DNA of 64,000 nt from Halomonas sp. I5-271120. GTDB taxonomy: Bacteria > Pseudomonadota > Gammaproteobacteria > Pseudomonadales > Halomonadaceae. The position numbers and the translations under genes were made by a program. The notes beneath the pieces were generated by a model. That model was not told the DNA's origin and ran no database searches. It was given only the letters and a program-made list of their open reading frames with translations. Location: assembly GCF_030553075.1 (NCBI RefSeq), contig NZ_CP130701.1:3286001-3350000 (forward strand), written 5' to 3'. Below are positions 53,782 to 62,851 of the stretch, one piece after another (positions within the stretch are counted from its first letter, which is position 1; each line of letters begins with the position of its first letter).

Positions 53782-54268
53782 GAAGTGACCTCCTGGCTGT
53801 GCGGTCCGTGCGCCTGACGGATCGTCAGCGGCGCATGCAGAACACGCAGGTTAGGGTAATGCCGAAAGATCACCTTCCCTGGCTGTTGGACGGCACCAAG
53901 CGTGTCGTTCATCACGATGCTCGTCGGTCAATAACGATGCTGCCTACTGGGCAATCGGACGGATTTTGTCGCTTCATTAAGCGAATCATCAATATGGGTT
54001 TAGTAAAGTTTTATTAACACTGCAAGCATGAATCCCTTAAGGCCAACGCAGTATCAACGTCTACAAGCGGGGCGGCATGCACCAATGACAGCCACCGATA
54101 CCTTGACCGTTGTCAACAATTTTGGCGTAAAGGCGAATGGTTAGCCCATTGTCGCAGAGAAAATCGTGGCAAAACCTCTAGAGTGTCAACAATCGGTTCG
54201 CACAGAGGCCGCATGTGGCTACTTCTCTGTGTACACCCAGGATGCTCATTTCCATTTAAGGTACTGCC
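53782..54268. other. Divergent regulatory spacer upstream of the acyl-CoA synthetase gene
   Basis: 487 bp with no supported gene. The 10-mer TGTCAACAAT occurs twice on the plus strand, at 54111-54120 and 54184-54193. The first sits in a small palindrome (GTTGTCAAC). The spacing of 73 bp is close to seven helical turns, so these may be operator sites. AT-rich DNA near 53985-54020 could carry the ArsR gene's promoter or a promoter for prpE. None of this is certain. Confidence 0.4.
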
Positions 54269-56182
54269 ATGAGCCGCTATCAAGACACCTATCGTCATGC
54301 CATCGATCGCCCCGAGTCTTTCTGGGCAGAACAGTCCCATCGCATTCCCTGGATCACCCCGCCCAAGACGATTCTCGACTATGACGAGCATGGCCATGCG
54401 CGCTGGTTCGTGGATGGCGAGATGAACACGTGCCATGCCGCCCTGGATTATCATGTCGAGCAGGGCCGTGGGCAGCAGGCTGCTGTGCTGTGGGATTCTC
54501 CCGTCACCGGGCAGCGTAGACGTCTTAGCTATCGTGAAATGCGTGATGAGGTGGCAGTGTTTGCCGGTGCGCTGGCCGGGTTAGGAGTCAGCAAAGGCGA
54601 TCGTGTGGTGATTTACATGCCCATGGTCCCCGAAGCCCTCGTAGCCATGTATGCCTGCGCTCGGCTGGGGGCCATCCATTCGGTGGTGTTTGGCGGTTTC
54701 GCCCCTCACGAACTTGCCCTGCGCATCGACGATGCTGAGCCCAAGGTGGTAATAGCCGCCTCCTGCGGCATTGAGATCGACCGGGTCATTCCCTATAAGC
54801 CAATGCTTGATGAAGCGCTGGCGCAGAGCCAGCACCAGCCTGAGGCCTGCGTGATTCTGCAGCGCGATCAGGCCATTGCAAAGCTGGGGGCTCGAGACCA
54901 TGACTGGGCGTCTCTGGTTGCTCAGGCAGAGCCGGCTCCTTGCGTGCCGGTCAAGGCGACCGACCCGTTGTATATACTTTACACATCTGGCACTACCGGC
55001 AAGCCCAAAGGCGTGGTGCGTGATAATGGCGGCCACGCCGTGGCCCTTCACTATTCAATGGACGTCATCTACGACATGGCGCCTGGTGAAGTGTTCTTTT
55101 CGGCCTCTGACGTTGGCTGGGTGGTGGGGCATTCCTACATCGTCTATGCGCCACTGCTGCGTGGCTGCACCACCCTTGTCTATGAAGGCAAGCCGGTGCG
55201 AACGCCCGATGCCGGCGCCTTTTGGCGCTTGATCGCCGAATACGGCGTGAAGACGTTCTTTACCGCACCTACGGCCTTTCGTGCCATCAAGAAAGAAGAC
55301 CCGGACGGCAAGTGGCTAGAGAAATACGACATTTCCTGCCTCAAGTCGCTGTTCCTGGCCGGTGAGCGGCTCGACCCGCCGACGTACTATTGGCTGAATG
55401 ATCTGTTGAAGATTCCCGTGATCGACCACTGGTGGCAGACCGAGACCGGCTGGCCGATTGTCGCCAATCTTCAGGGGCTGGCCCCCATGCCTAGCAAGGC
55501 AGGCTCGGCGACCTTCCCTGTACCCGGCTTCAATGTGCAGGTGCTGGGGCGCGATGGCGACCCGGTCGCGGCGGGACAAGAAGGCAGCGTGGTGATTCGT
55601 GAGCCAATGCCGCCCGGCTGCCTGGTGGGCATATGGGGCGACCCGGTGCGCTTTCAGCATGCCTATATGTCGGCCTTCCCGGGCGCTTATCTGACCGGTG
55701 ATGGCGGCCACTTCGACGATGAAGGGTACCTGTTCATCATGGGGCGCACCGATGACGTCATTAACGTGGCCGGGCATAGGCTTTCCACCGGCGAGATGGA
55801 AGAAGTGCTTGGGGGTCACCCGGCGGTGGCCGAGTGCGCGGTGATCGGCATTCACGATGCGCTCAAGGGGCAGGTGCCGGTAGGCCTCGTCATTCCCAAG
55901 GACGGTTTCGACGGCGATGAGCCGGCCCTCGAGGAGGCGTTGATTGCGCTGGTGCGCGAGCGAATCGGCGCCATTGCCAGCCTCAAGCAGGTGTTGGTGG
56001 TCAATCGTCTGCCCAAGACCCGTTCGGGCAAGATCCTGCGCAAGCTGCTGCGCACCATCGCCGATGGTAAGGAATTCTCGATTCCCTCTACCATCGATGA
56101 TCCGACCAGCCTGCAGGAAGTGCATGACTTGATGTGCGACCGTGACCTGGGGCTGGCCGCGCAGGCCAAGCCACGGGACTAA
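54269..56182 (+). CDS. prpE: Propionyl-CoA (acyl-CoA) synthetase, PrpE type
   Basis: A 637-residue acyl-adenylate-forming enzyme that activates propionate (or another short acid) with ATP and CoA. YILYTSGTTGKPKGVVRDNG is the P-loop, HWWQTETGWPI and LTGDGGHFDDEGYLFIMGRT bind the adenylate, and the catalytic lysine lies in KTRSGKILRKLLR, also the usual acetylation site. The N-terminal SRYQDTYRHAIDRPESFW and the VRDNGGHAVAL variant favour PrpE over AcsA. No prpBCD genes are nearby, so the pathway context is missing. A terminator follows at 56287. Confidence 0.88.
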   Translation: MSRYQDTYRHAIDRPESFWAEQSHRIPWITPPKTILDYDEHGHARWFVDGEMNTCHAALDYHVEQGRGQQAAVLWDSPVTGQRRRLSYREMRDEVAVFAGALAGLGVSKGDRVVIYMPMVPEALVAMYACARLGAIHSVVFGGFAPHELALRIDDAEPKVVIAASCGIEIDRVIPYKPMLDEALAQSQHQPEACVILQRDQAIAKLGARDHDWASLVAQAEPAPCVPVKATDPLYILYTSGTTGKPKGVVRDNGGHAVALHYSMDVIYDMAPGEVFFSASDVGWVVGHSYIVYAPLLRGCTTLVYEGKPVRTPDAGAFWRLIAEYGVKTFFTAPTAFRAIKKEDPDGKWLEKYDISCLKSLFLAGERLDPPTYYWLNDLLKIPVIDHWWQTETGWPIVANLQGLAPMPSKAGSATFPVPGFNVQVLGRDGDPVAAGQEGSVVIREPMPPGCLVGIWGDPVRFQHAYMSAFPGAYLTGDGGHFDDEGYLFIMGRTDDVINVAGHRLSTGEMEEVLGGHPAVAECAVIGIHDALKGQVPVGLVIPKDGFDGDEPALEEALIALVRERIGAIASLKQVLVVNRLPKTRSGKILRKLLRTIADGKEFSIPSTIDDPTSLQEVHDLMCDRDLGLAAQAKPRD

Positions 56183-56286
56183 TAGCCTTGGAAGACACCG
56201 GGTCTCAAGCGAGCCATGGGTGCATGGCGCTGCCTAATCGCCAGTAGGGGCGGTGAGCGCCGCCACGCACCCAAGGCCTGCAAAGC

Positions 56287-56320
56287 AAAAAGGCCGCCCT
56301 CTAGAGAGGGCGGCCTTTTT
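56287..56320. terminator. Strong bidirectional terminator after prpE
   Basis: A 16-bp perfect stem, AAAAAGGCCGCCCTCT / AGAGAGGGCGGCCTTTTT, closes a 2-nt minimal loop, with A and T runs at the ends. It lies between the convergent prpE and nhaC-type genes. Confidence 0.93.
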
Positions 56321-56370
56321 TATGGCATGTCGGCAGATGGGGTGGCTTTTAAATATCCAACAGGCTTGTG

Positions 56371-57975
56371 TCAGGCCGTCGCCTCGCTCTGTCGGCTATT
56401 CAGTTGGCGCTGGTGTTGCCAGGCCACGGCAAGTGAAAGGGTAGCCAGTGTCACGATCAGGGCCAGGAGGTTTGTGCCGCCAAGGCCAAGCGTCAGATAG
56501 CCGGCGAGGGTGGATAACGCCCCCAGGCCGGCATAGGGCAGCTGGGTGAGTACATGATCGATGTGATGGCAGGCAGCGCCGGTGGAGGACAGGATGGTGG
56601 TGTCGGAAATCGGTGAGCAGTGATCGCCGAAAACGGCGCCGGCCAGCACTGCCCCCATCATCGGCAGCAGCATGGCGAGATCCGTGGCGGCGGCCATGTC
56701 GCCGGCGATGGGCAGCATGATGCCAAAGGTGCCCCAACTGGTGCCGGTGGCGAACGCCATGATGCCAGCGAGCACGAACAGCAGCATTGGCAACCATTGG
56801 GCGGCAAGGACACCTTCGACGAGGCTTGCCAGGTAAGCGCCCGTGCCCAGATCCGAGATGATGCCGGTCAACAGCCAGGCCAGTACCAGGGTGTACACCG
56901 CCGGCAACATGCTGTGAATGCCGTGCAGCAGGGCCAATCCCGTGCGACGGCGCACCGACGAGCGAGGCCACAACATGGCGAGGGTGGCGAGCAGCGCCAC
57001 GGCGCCGCCGACCAGCAGCGATCGAGCGACGTCGGTCTGCTCGAAGGCGCCAAGCAGGCTGAAGGTGAGGCCATCGGCATCGAGTGCCGCCGCCCCGGTG
57101 TAGAAGATCATCGCCACGGTGGCCGCTACCAGAATCAGGATCGGCAGCAGCAGGTCACGGGTGCGGCCGCCTTGCGCCTCTTCGATGGTCAGGTTGCCGG
57201 GCGGCTCGCCGCGCGAGGCGTCGAACACCTGGCCTTGGCGGGCCATGTCGGAATGGCGGCGCATGGCGCCGATATCCAGATCCAGCCAGGCGCTGAGCAG
57301 GACCAGCACCAAGGCGCTGATGGCATAGAAATTCAGCGCTGATATTTCCAGAAAGGCCTGCAGCGCCGTGATATCGGTGACTGCATGGGCGGTGAGTACA
57401 CCGCCGACCAGGCTGATGATGTAGGCGCCCCAGCTGGAGATCGGGGTGATCACGCAAACCGGCGCAGCAGTGGAATCGATCAGGTAGGCCAGCTTGGCGC
57501 GGGAGATACCCTGGCGGTCGGTCAGCGGGCGACTGATGTTGCCCACTGCCAGGCTATTGAAGTAGTCATCAATGAAAATGACCGCTCCCAGCACGACCGT
57601 GGTGACCTGAGCGCCACGGCGAGTTCTGACGTGTTCACGTGCCCATTCACCGAAGGCTCTGGTGCCGCCGGACAGGGTGACCAGTGCCACCATGGCGCCC
57701 AGCAGCAGCAGGAAAGCAAGGATGGAAAGGTTCCAGATGTTGGCGTTACCTAGGCCGGTGGCATCGCTCTCGGGCAATGTCCAGAACACGCCGATCAGCC
57801 GTCTGGCAAGGCTTTCAAGGGTCGCCAGCGGCTGGAAGTCATTGAGCAGCAGGGCGCCGACCAGGCTGCCCATCGTCAGCGAGAGCAGTACGCGACGGGT
57901 GATCACTGCCATGCCGATGGCGACCAGCGGTGCCAGCAAGGACAGATACGAGGTGGCGTGTGAGGTCAGTTCCAT
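56371..57975 (-). CDS. nhaC: Na+/H+ antiporter, NhaC family
   Basis: A 534-residue polytopic protein with about twelve membrane segments. The family hallmarks are FIDDYFNSLAVGNISRPLTD (about residue 140), DSTAAPVCVITPISSWGAYI, FATGTSWGTFGIMLPIAGDM, and FGDHCSPISDTTILSSTGA. It probably expels Na+ or exchanges an organic acid for Na+, useful in a halophile. Some relatives are malate/lactate antiporters, so ion-only transport is not certain. It is divergent from the AGCS symporter. Confidence 0.9.
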   Translation of the reverse strand: MELTSHATSYLSLLAPLVAIGMAVITRRVLLSLTMGSLVGALLLNDFQPLATLESLARRLIGVFWTLPESDATGLGNANIWNLSILAFLLLLGAMVALVTLSGGTRAFGEWAREHVRTRRGAQVTTVVLGAVIFIDDYFNSLAVGNISRPLTDRQGISRAKLAYLIDSTAAPVCVITPISSWGAYIISLVGGVLTAHAVTDITALQAFLEISALNFYAISALVLVLLSAWLDLDIGAMRRHSDMARQGQVFDASRGEPPGNLTIEEAQGGRTRDLLLPILILVAATVAMIFYTGAAALDADGLTFSLLGAFEQTDVARSLLVGGAVALLATLAMLWPRSSVRRRTGLALLHGIHSMLPAVYTLVLAWLLTGIISDLGTGAYLASLVEGVLAAQWLPMLLFVLAGIMAFATGTSWGTFGIMLPIAGDMAAATDLAMLLPMMGAVLAGAVFGDHCSPISDTTILSSTGAACHHIDHVLTQLPYAGLGALSTLAGYLTLGLGGTNLLALIVTLATLSLAVAWQHQRQLNSRQSEATA

Positions 57976-58232
57976 GATGATTGATATCGTGTCGGGCGCA
58001 GGGCGCGATTTTTTATAGAAGAGAATGATACAGCGGCACTGGGGCGCGGATTATGCCCGAGTGGCGGGGTGGGAGAAAGACACGAAAGGTAGCCACAGTA
58101 AAAAATAGGGCGGATACGTGAAAGCCTGGCGGATGGGCGACAAGAAACCTCGTTTCATGGAGATACTTGCGCATAAATCCATTCTATGAAGAATGGCGGG
58201 CACCAACACGACACAGGGTGCCCAGCGTTACC

Positions 58233-59729
58233 ATGGATGTTTCATTCTCTGATCTCTTTACCCAACTGGTCAGCGCCGGCAACGGCCTGATCTGGGGCAG
58301 CGTGCTGATCTATCTACTGATCGGTGCCGGTCTGCTGTTCACCATCATGACCGGCGGCGTTCAGTTCCGTTATTTCGGTCACATGTTCAAGCTGCTCAGG
58401 CGCTCTCGTGAAGGCGGCGAAGGCATCTCTTCCTTCCAGGCCCTGTCGACCAGCCTGGCTGCGCGGGTGGGTACTGGCAACCTGGCCGGTGTGGCGGTCG
58501 CGATCTACTTCGGTGGTCCCGGCGCTGTCTTCTGGATGTGGATGACGGCCATCGTCGGCATGTCGACCAGTTTCGTCGAGTCGACCCTGGCACAGGCCTA
58601 TAAGGTCAATCACGGTGACCAGACGTTTCGCGGTGGTCCGGCCTACTATATTGAGCGTGGGCTCGGCTCCCGCTGGCTGGCTACGGCATTCTCGGTGTGC
58701 CTGATCATCGCTTTCGGCCTTGCCTTCAACAGTGTGCAGGCCAACTCCATTGCACTTGCCATGGAGCAGGCCTTTGAAGTGCCGACCTGGATTGTGGGTG
58801 TGGCCCTGGTGGTGGTCGTCACGCCGATCATTTTCGGTGGACTGAAATCGATCGCCAAGGTTGCCGAGCTGATCGTGCCGCTGATGGCGGTGCTGTATCT
58901 CGCTCTGGCCCTGGTCGTGGTGGCAATGAATGCGTCCGAACTGCCGGGTGCGATCATGACCATCCTGCGCAGTGCCTTTGGCATCGAGCAAGCCGCTGGT
59001 GGCGCGGTGGGCTATGCCGTGGCACAGGCCATGATGCAGGGCATCAAGCGCGGCCTGTTCTCCAACGAAGCCGGTATGGGCTCGGCGCCCAATGCCGCTG
59101 CGACCGCCAGCACGACACCGAACCATCCGGCGGCCCAGGGCTTCATCCAGATGCTTGGGGTCTTCCTCGACACTCTGGTGATCTGCACCGCGACGGCGGC
59201 GATCATCATCATCTCCGGCCCGATGATGGACAGCGGTGATTCACCCAACGGCATTCAGCTCACTCAGATGGCGCTGTCTTCTCACGTGGGCGATTGGGGG
59301 GGCATGTTCATCGCTGTGGCCATCCTGCTGTTCGCCTTCACCTCGGTGATTGCCAATTACTCCTATGGCGAGAGCAATATCGAGTATCTGGCCGGTCCGC
59401 GCCGCGCACGTACTGCGGTATTTATTTACCGCCTGGCGGTGTTGGCAATGGTGATGATCGGCTCGGTGAGTAGCCTGAAGGCCATCTGGGGCTTCGCCGA
59501 CCTGTCGATGGGCATGATGGCGCTGATCAACCTGGTGGCGATTCTGCTGTTGTCGCCGCTGGCCGTGGCGCTGTTCAAGGATTACGACCGCCAGATGCGC
59601 GCCGGCGTGGAGCCGGTCTTTGATCCGCGCCGCTTCCCCAAGCTTGCCGGCAAGGTTGATCCCAAGGCTTGGCCCGAGCGCGATGCCTCGGCCACATCCG
59701 AGAGCAACCAGCCCGCTCAGGCGCGCTAA
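58233..59729 (+). CDS. Alanine/glycine:cation symporter (AGCS family)
   Basis: A 498-residue transporter with about eleven membrane segments that takes up alanine or glycine with Na+. Diagnostic motifs are SSFQALSTSLAARVGTGNLAG, of which AARVGTGNLAGVA is the core, GPGAVFWMWMTAIVGMSTSF, FRGGPAYYIERGLG, and KRGLFSNEAGMGSAPNAAAT. The ATG at 58233 matches the family's N-terminus; an upstream TTG at 58167 adds 22 residues unlike relatives. A terminator follows. Confidence 0.93.
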   Translation: MDVSFSDLFTQLVSAGNGLIWGSVLIYLLIGAGLLFTIMTGGVQFRYFGHMFKLLRRSREGGEGISSFQALSTSLAARVGTGNLAGVAVAIYFGGPGAVFWMWMTAIVGMSTSFVESTLAQAYKVNHGDQTFRGGPAYYIERGLGSRWLATAFSVCLIIAFGLAFNSVQANSIALAMEQAFEVPTWIVGVALVVVVTPIIFGGLKSIAKVAELIVPLMAVLYLALALVVVAMNASELPGAIMTILRSAFGIEQAAGGAVGYAVAQAMMQGIKRGLFSNEAGMGSAPNAAATASTTPNHPAAQGFIQMLGVFLDTLVICTATAAIIIISGPMMDSGDSPNGIQLTQMALSSHVGDWGGMFIAVAILLFAFTSVIANYSYGESNIEYLAGPRRARTAVFIYRLAVLAMVMIGSVSSLKAIWGFADLSMGMMALINLVAILLLSPLAVALFKDYDRQMRAGVEPVFDPRRFPKLAGKVDPKAWPERDASATSESNQPAQAR

Positions 59730-59775
59730 GCGCGTTTCACCCCTTCGGGTGAGCGGGTATACTGATCTGCACGAA

Positions 59776-59810
59776 GGGCGCCACGGCTTATGCCGTGGCG
59801 CCCTGTGTTT
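59776..59810 (+). terminator. Terminator after the AGCS symporter gene
   Basis: A 12-bp perfect stem, GGGCGCCACGGC / GCCGTGGCGCCC, with a TTAT loop, followed by TGTGTTT. It is 47 bp after the stop and upstream of yhhQ. Confidence 0.87.
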
Positions 59811-59851
59811 CGAGGGTTCCCTCACCCCTCCGTTTTCCAAAAAGGTGACTG

Positions 59852-60526
59852 ATGTTCACGTTGACCCCCGCCCAAGCCAGCCGCTGCATGGCCATTCTGG
59901 TGGCATTTCATATTACGGTGATTGCCGCCAGCAACTATCTCGTTCAACTGCCTTTCACGCTGTTTGGTTTCCATACCACCTGGGGCGCGTTCAGCTTCCC
60001 GTTCATTTTTCTTGCCACTGATCTGACGGTGCGACTCTTTGGCAAGGGGCCGGCGCGAATGATCATTGCCCGGGTGATGCTACCGGCGCTGCTGGTGTCT
60101 TACGGCGTGTCGGTGATCTTCCCTCAGGGCAGTTTTGCTGGATTCGGGGCTCTGACGGAGTGGAACCTGTTCGTGGGGCGCATTGCCCTGGCGAGTTTCA
60201 TGGCCTATGTGTTGGGCCAGTTGATGGATATTCAGGTCTTCGACCGGTTGCGGCGCCTGCGTGCCTGGTGGGTCGCACCGGCGGTGTCGACGCTGTTTGG
60301 CAATCTGGCGGATACCTTCGCCTTTTTCTCGATCGCCTTCCACGAAAGCCCGGATGCCTTCATGGCCGAAAACTGGCCGGAAATTGCCTGGGTCGATTAC
60401 AGCATCAAGCTCGGCATCAGCCTGCTGTTGTTCCTGCCGCTTTACGGTCTGCTGCTTGGCTGGCTGAGTCGCCGTCTGGTGGCCTGGACGGGGCAACGCG
60501 ATCGCGATCCGGCAATGGCCAGGTGA
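59852..60526 (+). CDS. yhhQ: Queuosine precursor transporter YhhQ family
   Basis: A 224-residue membrane protein with about six helices (AILVAFHITVIAASNYLVQLP, TTWGAFSFPFIFLATDLTVRLFG, NLADTFAFFSIAFHES). The motif FPFIFLATDLTVRLFGK is typical of the VUT/YhhQ family, which imports 7-cyano-7-deazaguanine (preQ0) or preQ1 for tRNA queuosine. AAAGGTGA precedes the ATG. It has its own transcription unit after the AGCS terminator. Confidence 0.92.
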   Translation: MFTLTPAQASRCMAILVAFHITVIAASNYLVQLPFTLFGFHTTWGAFSFPFIFLATDLTVRLFGKGPARMIIARVMLPALLVSYGVSVIFPQGSFAGFGALTEWNLFVGRIALASFMAYVLGQLMDIQVFDRLRRLRAWWVAPAVSTLFGNLADTFAFFSIAFHESPDAFMAENWPEIAWVDYSIKLGISLLLFLPLYGLLLGWLSRRLVAWTGQRDRDPAMAR

Positions 60527-60611
60527 CGCCTGGGACGGTTACCGGCTTTGCTTTATGTCTTTCACGGGCTTTCACTGACGTTCACCGTCCCTCATCGATA
60601 GAGGAGATCTC

Positions 60612-61388
60612 ATGACAGCGGAATTGCATACCCTCGACAGCGGCGGAGAAGGCACGCCGCTGGTGGTCATTCATGGCCTGCTGGGCAGCGCCGACAACTG
60701 GCGTTCTCACGTCAAACAGTGGGAGCGTCGCCACCGAGTGGTGGCGCTGGACCTGCGAAATCACGGACGATCGCCGCATCTGGAAGGCATGGCCTACCAG
60801 GCCATGGCCGAGGATGTGCTGGCGGCGCTGGACCGCCTGGAGATCGCACGCTGTCATCTGTTGGGGCACTCGATGGGTGGCAAGGTTGCCATGAGCCTGG
60901 CGCGCCTGGCGCCTGAGCGCGTTGCCTCGCTGATCATCGCCGACATCGCCCCGGTCACCTACGACCACGGTCACGATGAGATCTTCAAGGCATTGCGCCA
61001 TGTCGAGGCAAGCGACCCGGCCAACCGCCGTGAGGTCGACGCCTTGATGGCCGAGTACATCGACGAAAAAGCGATTCGCATGTTTCTGGCGACCAACCTG
61101 GAGCGTGACGAGGCGGGCGGCATGCGCTGGCGGATCGGGCTCGATCAGATCGAGGCGGGGTATGAAGACATTCGTGGCGAGCCGGCCGGGCAGGGCGCCT
61201 TCGAAGGCCCGAGCCTGCTGCTGCGCGGCGGACGTTCGAATTACGTGACCGATGACCTGGTGCCGGCGGTTAAAGAGGTATTGCCGTCAGCGCAGATTGC
61301 GACCCTGGATGCCGGTCACTGGCTGCATGCCGAGCAACCCACGGCCTTCCAGCGGTCCGTGAGCGAGTTTATCGATTCGCTCGATTAG
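60612..61388 (+). CDS. ybfF: Alpha/beta-hydrolase esterase, YbfF family
   Basis: A 258-residue esterase. The oxyanion-hole motif VIHGLLGSADNW, the substrate-region DLRNHGRSPH, the nucleophile elbow LLGHSMGGKVAM (Ser about 98), an acid in the C-terminal half, and the catalytic histidine in LDAGHWLHAEQP are all present. YbfF hydrolyses short acyl esters in vitro; the natural substrate is unknown. GAGGAGA precedes the ATG. Its stop codon overlaps that of the opposite-strand nuclease gene by 4 nt. Confidence 0.92.
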   Translation: MTAELHTLDSGGEGTPLVVIHGLLGSADNWRSHVKQWERRHRVVALDLRNHGRSPHLEGMAYQAMAEDVLAALDRLEIARCHLLGHSMGGKVAMSLARLAPERVASLIIADIAPVTYDHGHDEIFKALRHVEASDPANRREVDALMAEYIDEKAIRMFLATNLERDEAGGMRWRIGLDQIEAGYEDIRGEPAGQGAFEGPSLLLRGGRSNYVTDDLVPAVKEVLPSAQIATLDAGHWLHAEQPTAFQRSVSEFIDSLD

Positions 61389-62821
61389 TCCTCTCGCGGC
61401 TGAGGGGCATCGTCGCTGTCCAGCCGGTGAATCGTCAGCGATGCACCGGCTTTGTCCCCATCCCTGTGTTTATCCAGGGCGCGGCTGAGGATCTTGTAGG
61501 TGTCGATATCGAAGGCAACCGGCTGGTCGTCGAGTGCTGCAAGAGACGCTTCATCCAGGGTCTCGACGCTGCCCAGATAGCACCAATGATCGACCAGGTG
61601 CCAAGCCAGCGTGCCCTCGGCATTGGCAGCGGTACCCTCGCCGATGGCGACTCGGCCGGGCCAGGGCCAGTGCTGCACCCGTAGCCTTTCCAGGGCCTCC
61701 CGAGCGCGAGCGTCGTGGACGTCTCTGGGTTCTTCGCCGTGGCAGGCGCCACGACAGCGCCCCAGTTGGCTCGAGAAGCAGCGCCCGCGTCCCTTTTCCA
61801 ATCCCAACAGGCGCGGGCAGAGCCCATGGTGCTCGGCGATTTGCTTGAGTGCCTGCCGTGCCTCTTTGGCGGCGCGAAATAGGCCGTACAACGGTACCTG
61901 CGGGTGCGTCGTGATTTCCTCAGCCGCCACCAGCCTCGGCGCCTTCTCGCCTTGCGGCCATTGCCAACCCATCAGCCGGCCTTGGCGACGCAGCCGACGA
62001 TTCATGATAGGAAGCTGGGTCTTGATCAACCGTGCTTCGAGAAGCTGGGCCCCCAGATCGCCCGCCGTCTCGTGCCACTCCAGATCCTGAATCTGCTGGG
62101 TGAGCCGCATCTTGCGGTCCTGACTCAGGTCGTCATGAAAGTGCGACAACACCCGGGCACGCAGATTGACGCTCTTGCCGATATAGAGCGGCAAGCGATT
62201 GTGCCCATAGAACAGATAGACCCCGGGGCGTTCAGGGATCTCCTGCAGTAAACCGGGATCGAGCTGGTTTGGCAGGCTCGGCATACGTCGCTGACCAGCG
62301 ATCAGGGAGGCGAAGTGATCGCCATCCACCTGGTGTTGCCAGTGCTGCCAAAGTGCGAGCAACGCCTCGGCATCGCCTTCGGCTCGATGACGCTGATGGC
62401 CGGTAAGTCCGTGACGTTCGATCAAGGCATCCAGGTTGTGGTGTGGGTGCTCGGGCGCCAGGCGCCGGGACAGCTTGAGGGTGCAGAGCGTCGAGGCACG
62501 AAACGCGATATCAGCGCGAGCGAACTCGTTGCGCAGAAAGCCGTAGTCGAAGCGTATGTTATGCGCGACGAGTTCGGCGTCACCGAGAAAGTCGCGCAAG
62601 GCGTCGGCCAGGTCAGCAAAGCGTGGGGCATCTGCCACCATCGCATCCGAAATGCCGGTCAGGCGCTGGATCTGCGCGGGAATCGGTTGGCCCGGGTTGA
62701 CCAGCTGCACGAACCGCTCCACCACGCTGTCTTCTTCAACCTTCAGGGCGGCGATCTCGGTGATTCTATCCCGAGTGGTGCGTGTCCCGGTGGTTTCCAG
62801 ATCCAGAAAAACCTTGGTCAT
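61385..62821 (-). CDS. DnaQ-like exonuclease fused to a GIY-YIG (UvrC-N/Cho) nuclease domain
   Basis: A 478-residue fusion. Residues 1-170 form a DEDD exonuclease with FLDLETTGTRTTRDRITE, VAHNIRFDYGFLRNEF and HRAEGDAEALLALW. Residues 195-290 form a GIY-YIG domain, GVYLFYGHNRLPLYIGKSVN followed by LRARVLSHF. The rest has a Cys-rich stretch (CFSSQLGRCRGACHG) like UvrC and Cho. Such fusions are annotated as DNA polymerase III epsilon-like or Cho-type proteins and are thought to act in repair. All visible active-site residues are kept. Start and length fit the family. Confidence 0.9.
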   Translation of the reverse strand: MTKVFLDLETTGTRTTRDRITEIAALKVEEDSVVERFVQLVNPGQPIPAQIQRLTGISDAMVADAPRFADLADALRDFLGDAELVAHNIRFDYGFLRNEFARADIAFRASTLCTLKLSRRLAPEHPHHNLDALIERHGLTGHQRHRAEGDAEALLALWQHWQHQVDGDHFASLIAGQRRMPSLPNQLDPGLLQEIPERPGVYLFYGHNRLPLYIGKSVNLRARVLSHFHDDLSQDRKMRLTQQIQDLEWHETAGDLGAQLLEARLIKTQLPIMNRRLRRQGRLMGWQWPQGEKAPRLVAAEEITTHPQVPLYGLFRAAKEARQALKQIAEHHGLCPRLLGLEKGRGRCFSSQLGRCRGACHGEEPRDVHDARAREALERLRVQHWPWPGRVAIGEGTAANAEGTLAWHLVDHWCYLGSVETLDEASLAALDDQPVAFDIDTYKILSRALDKHRDGDKAGASLTIHRLDSDDAPQPRED

Positions 62822-62851
62822 GTGGCCCTGCCTGATGGTGAACGGTAATGC

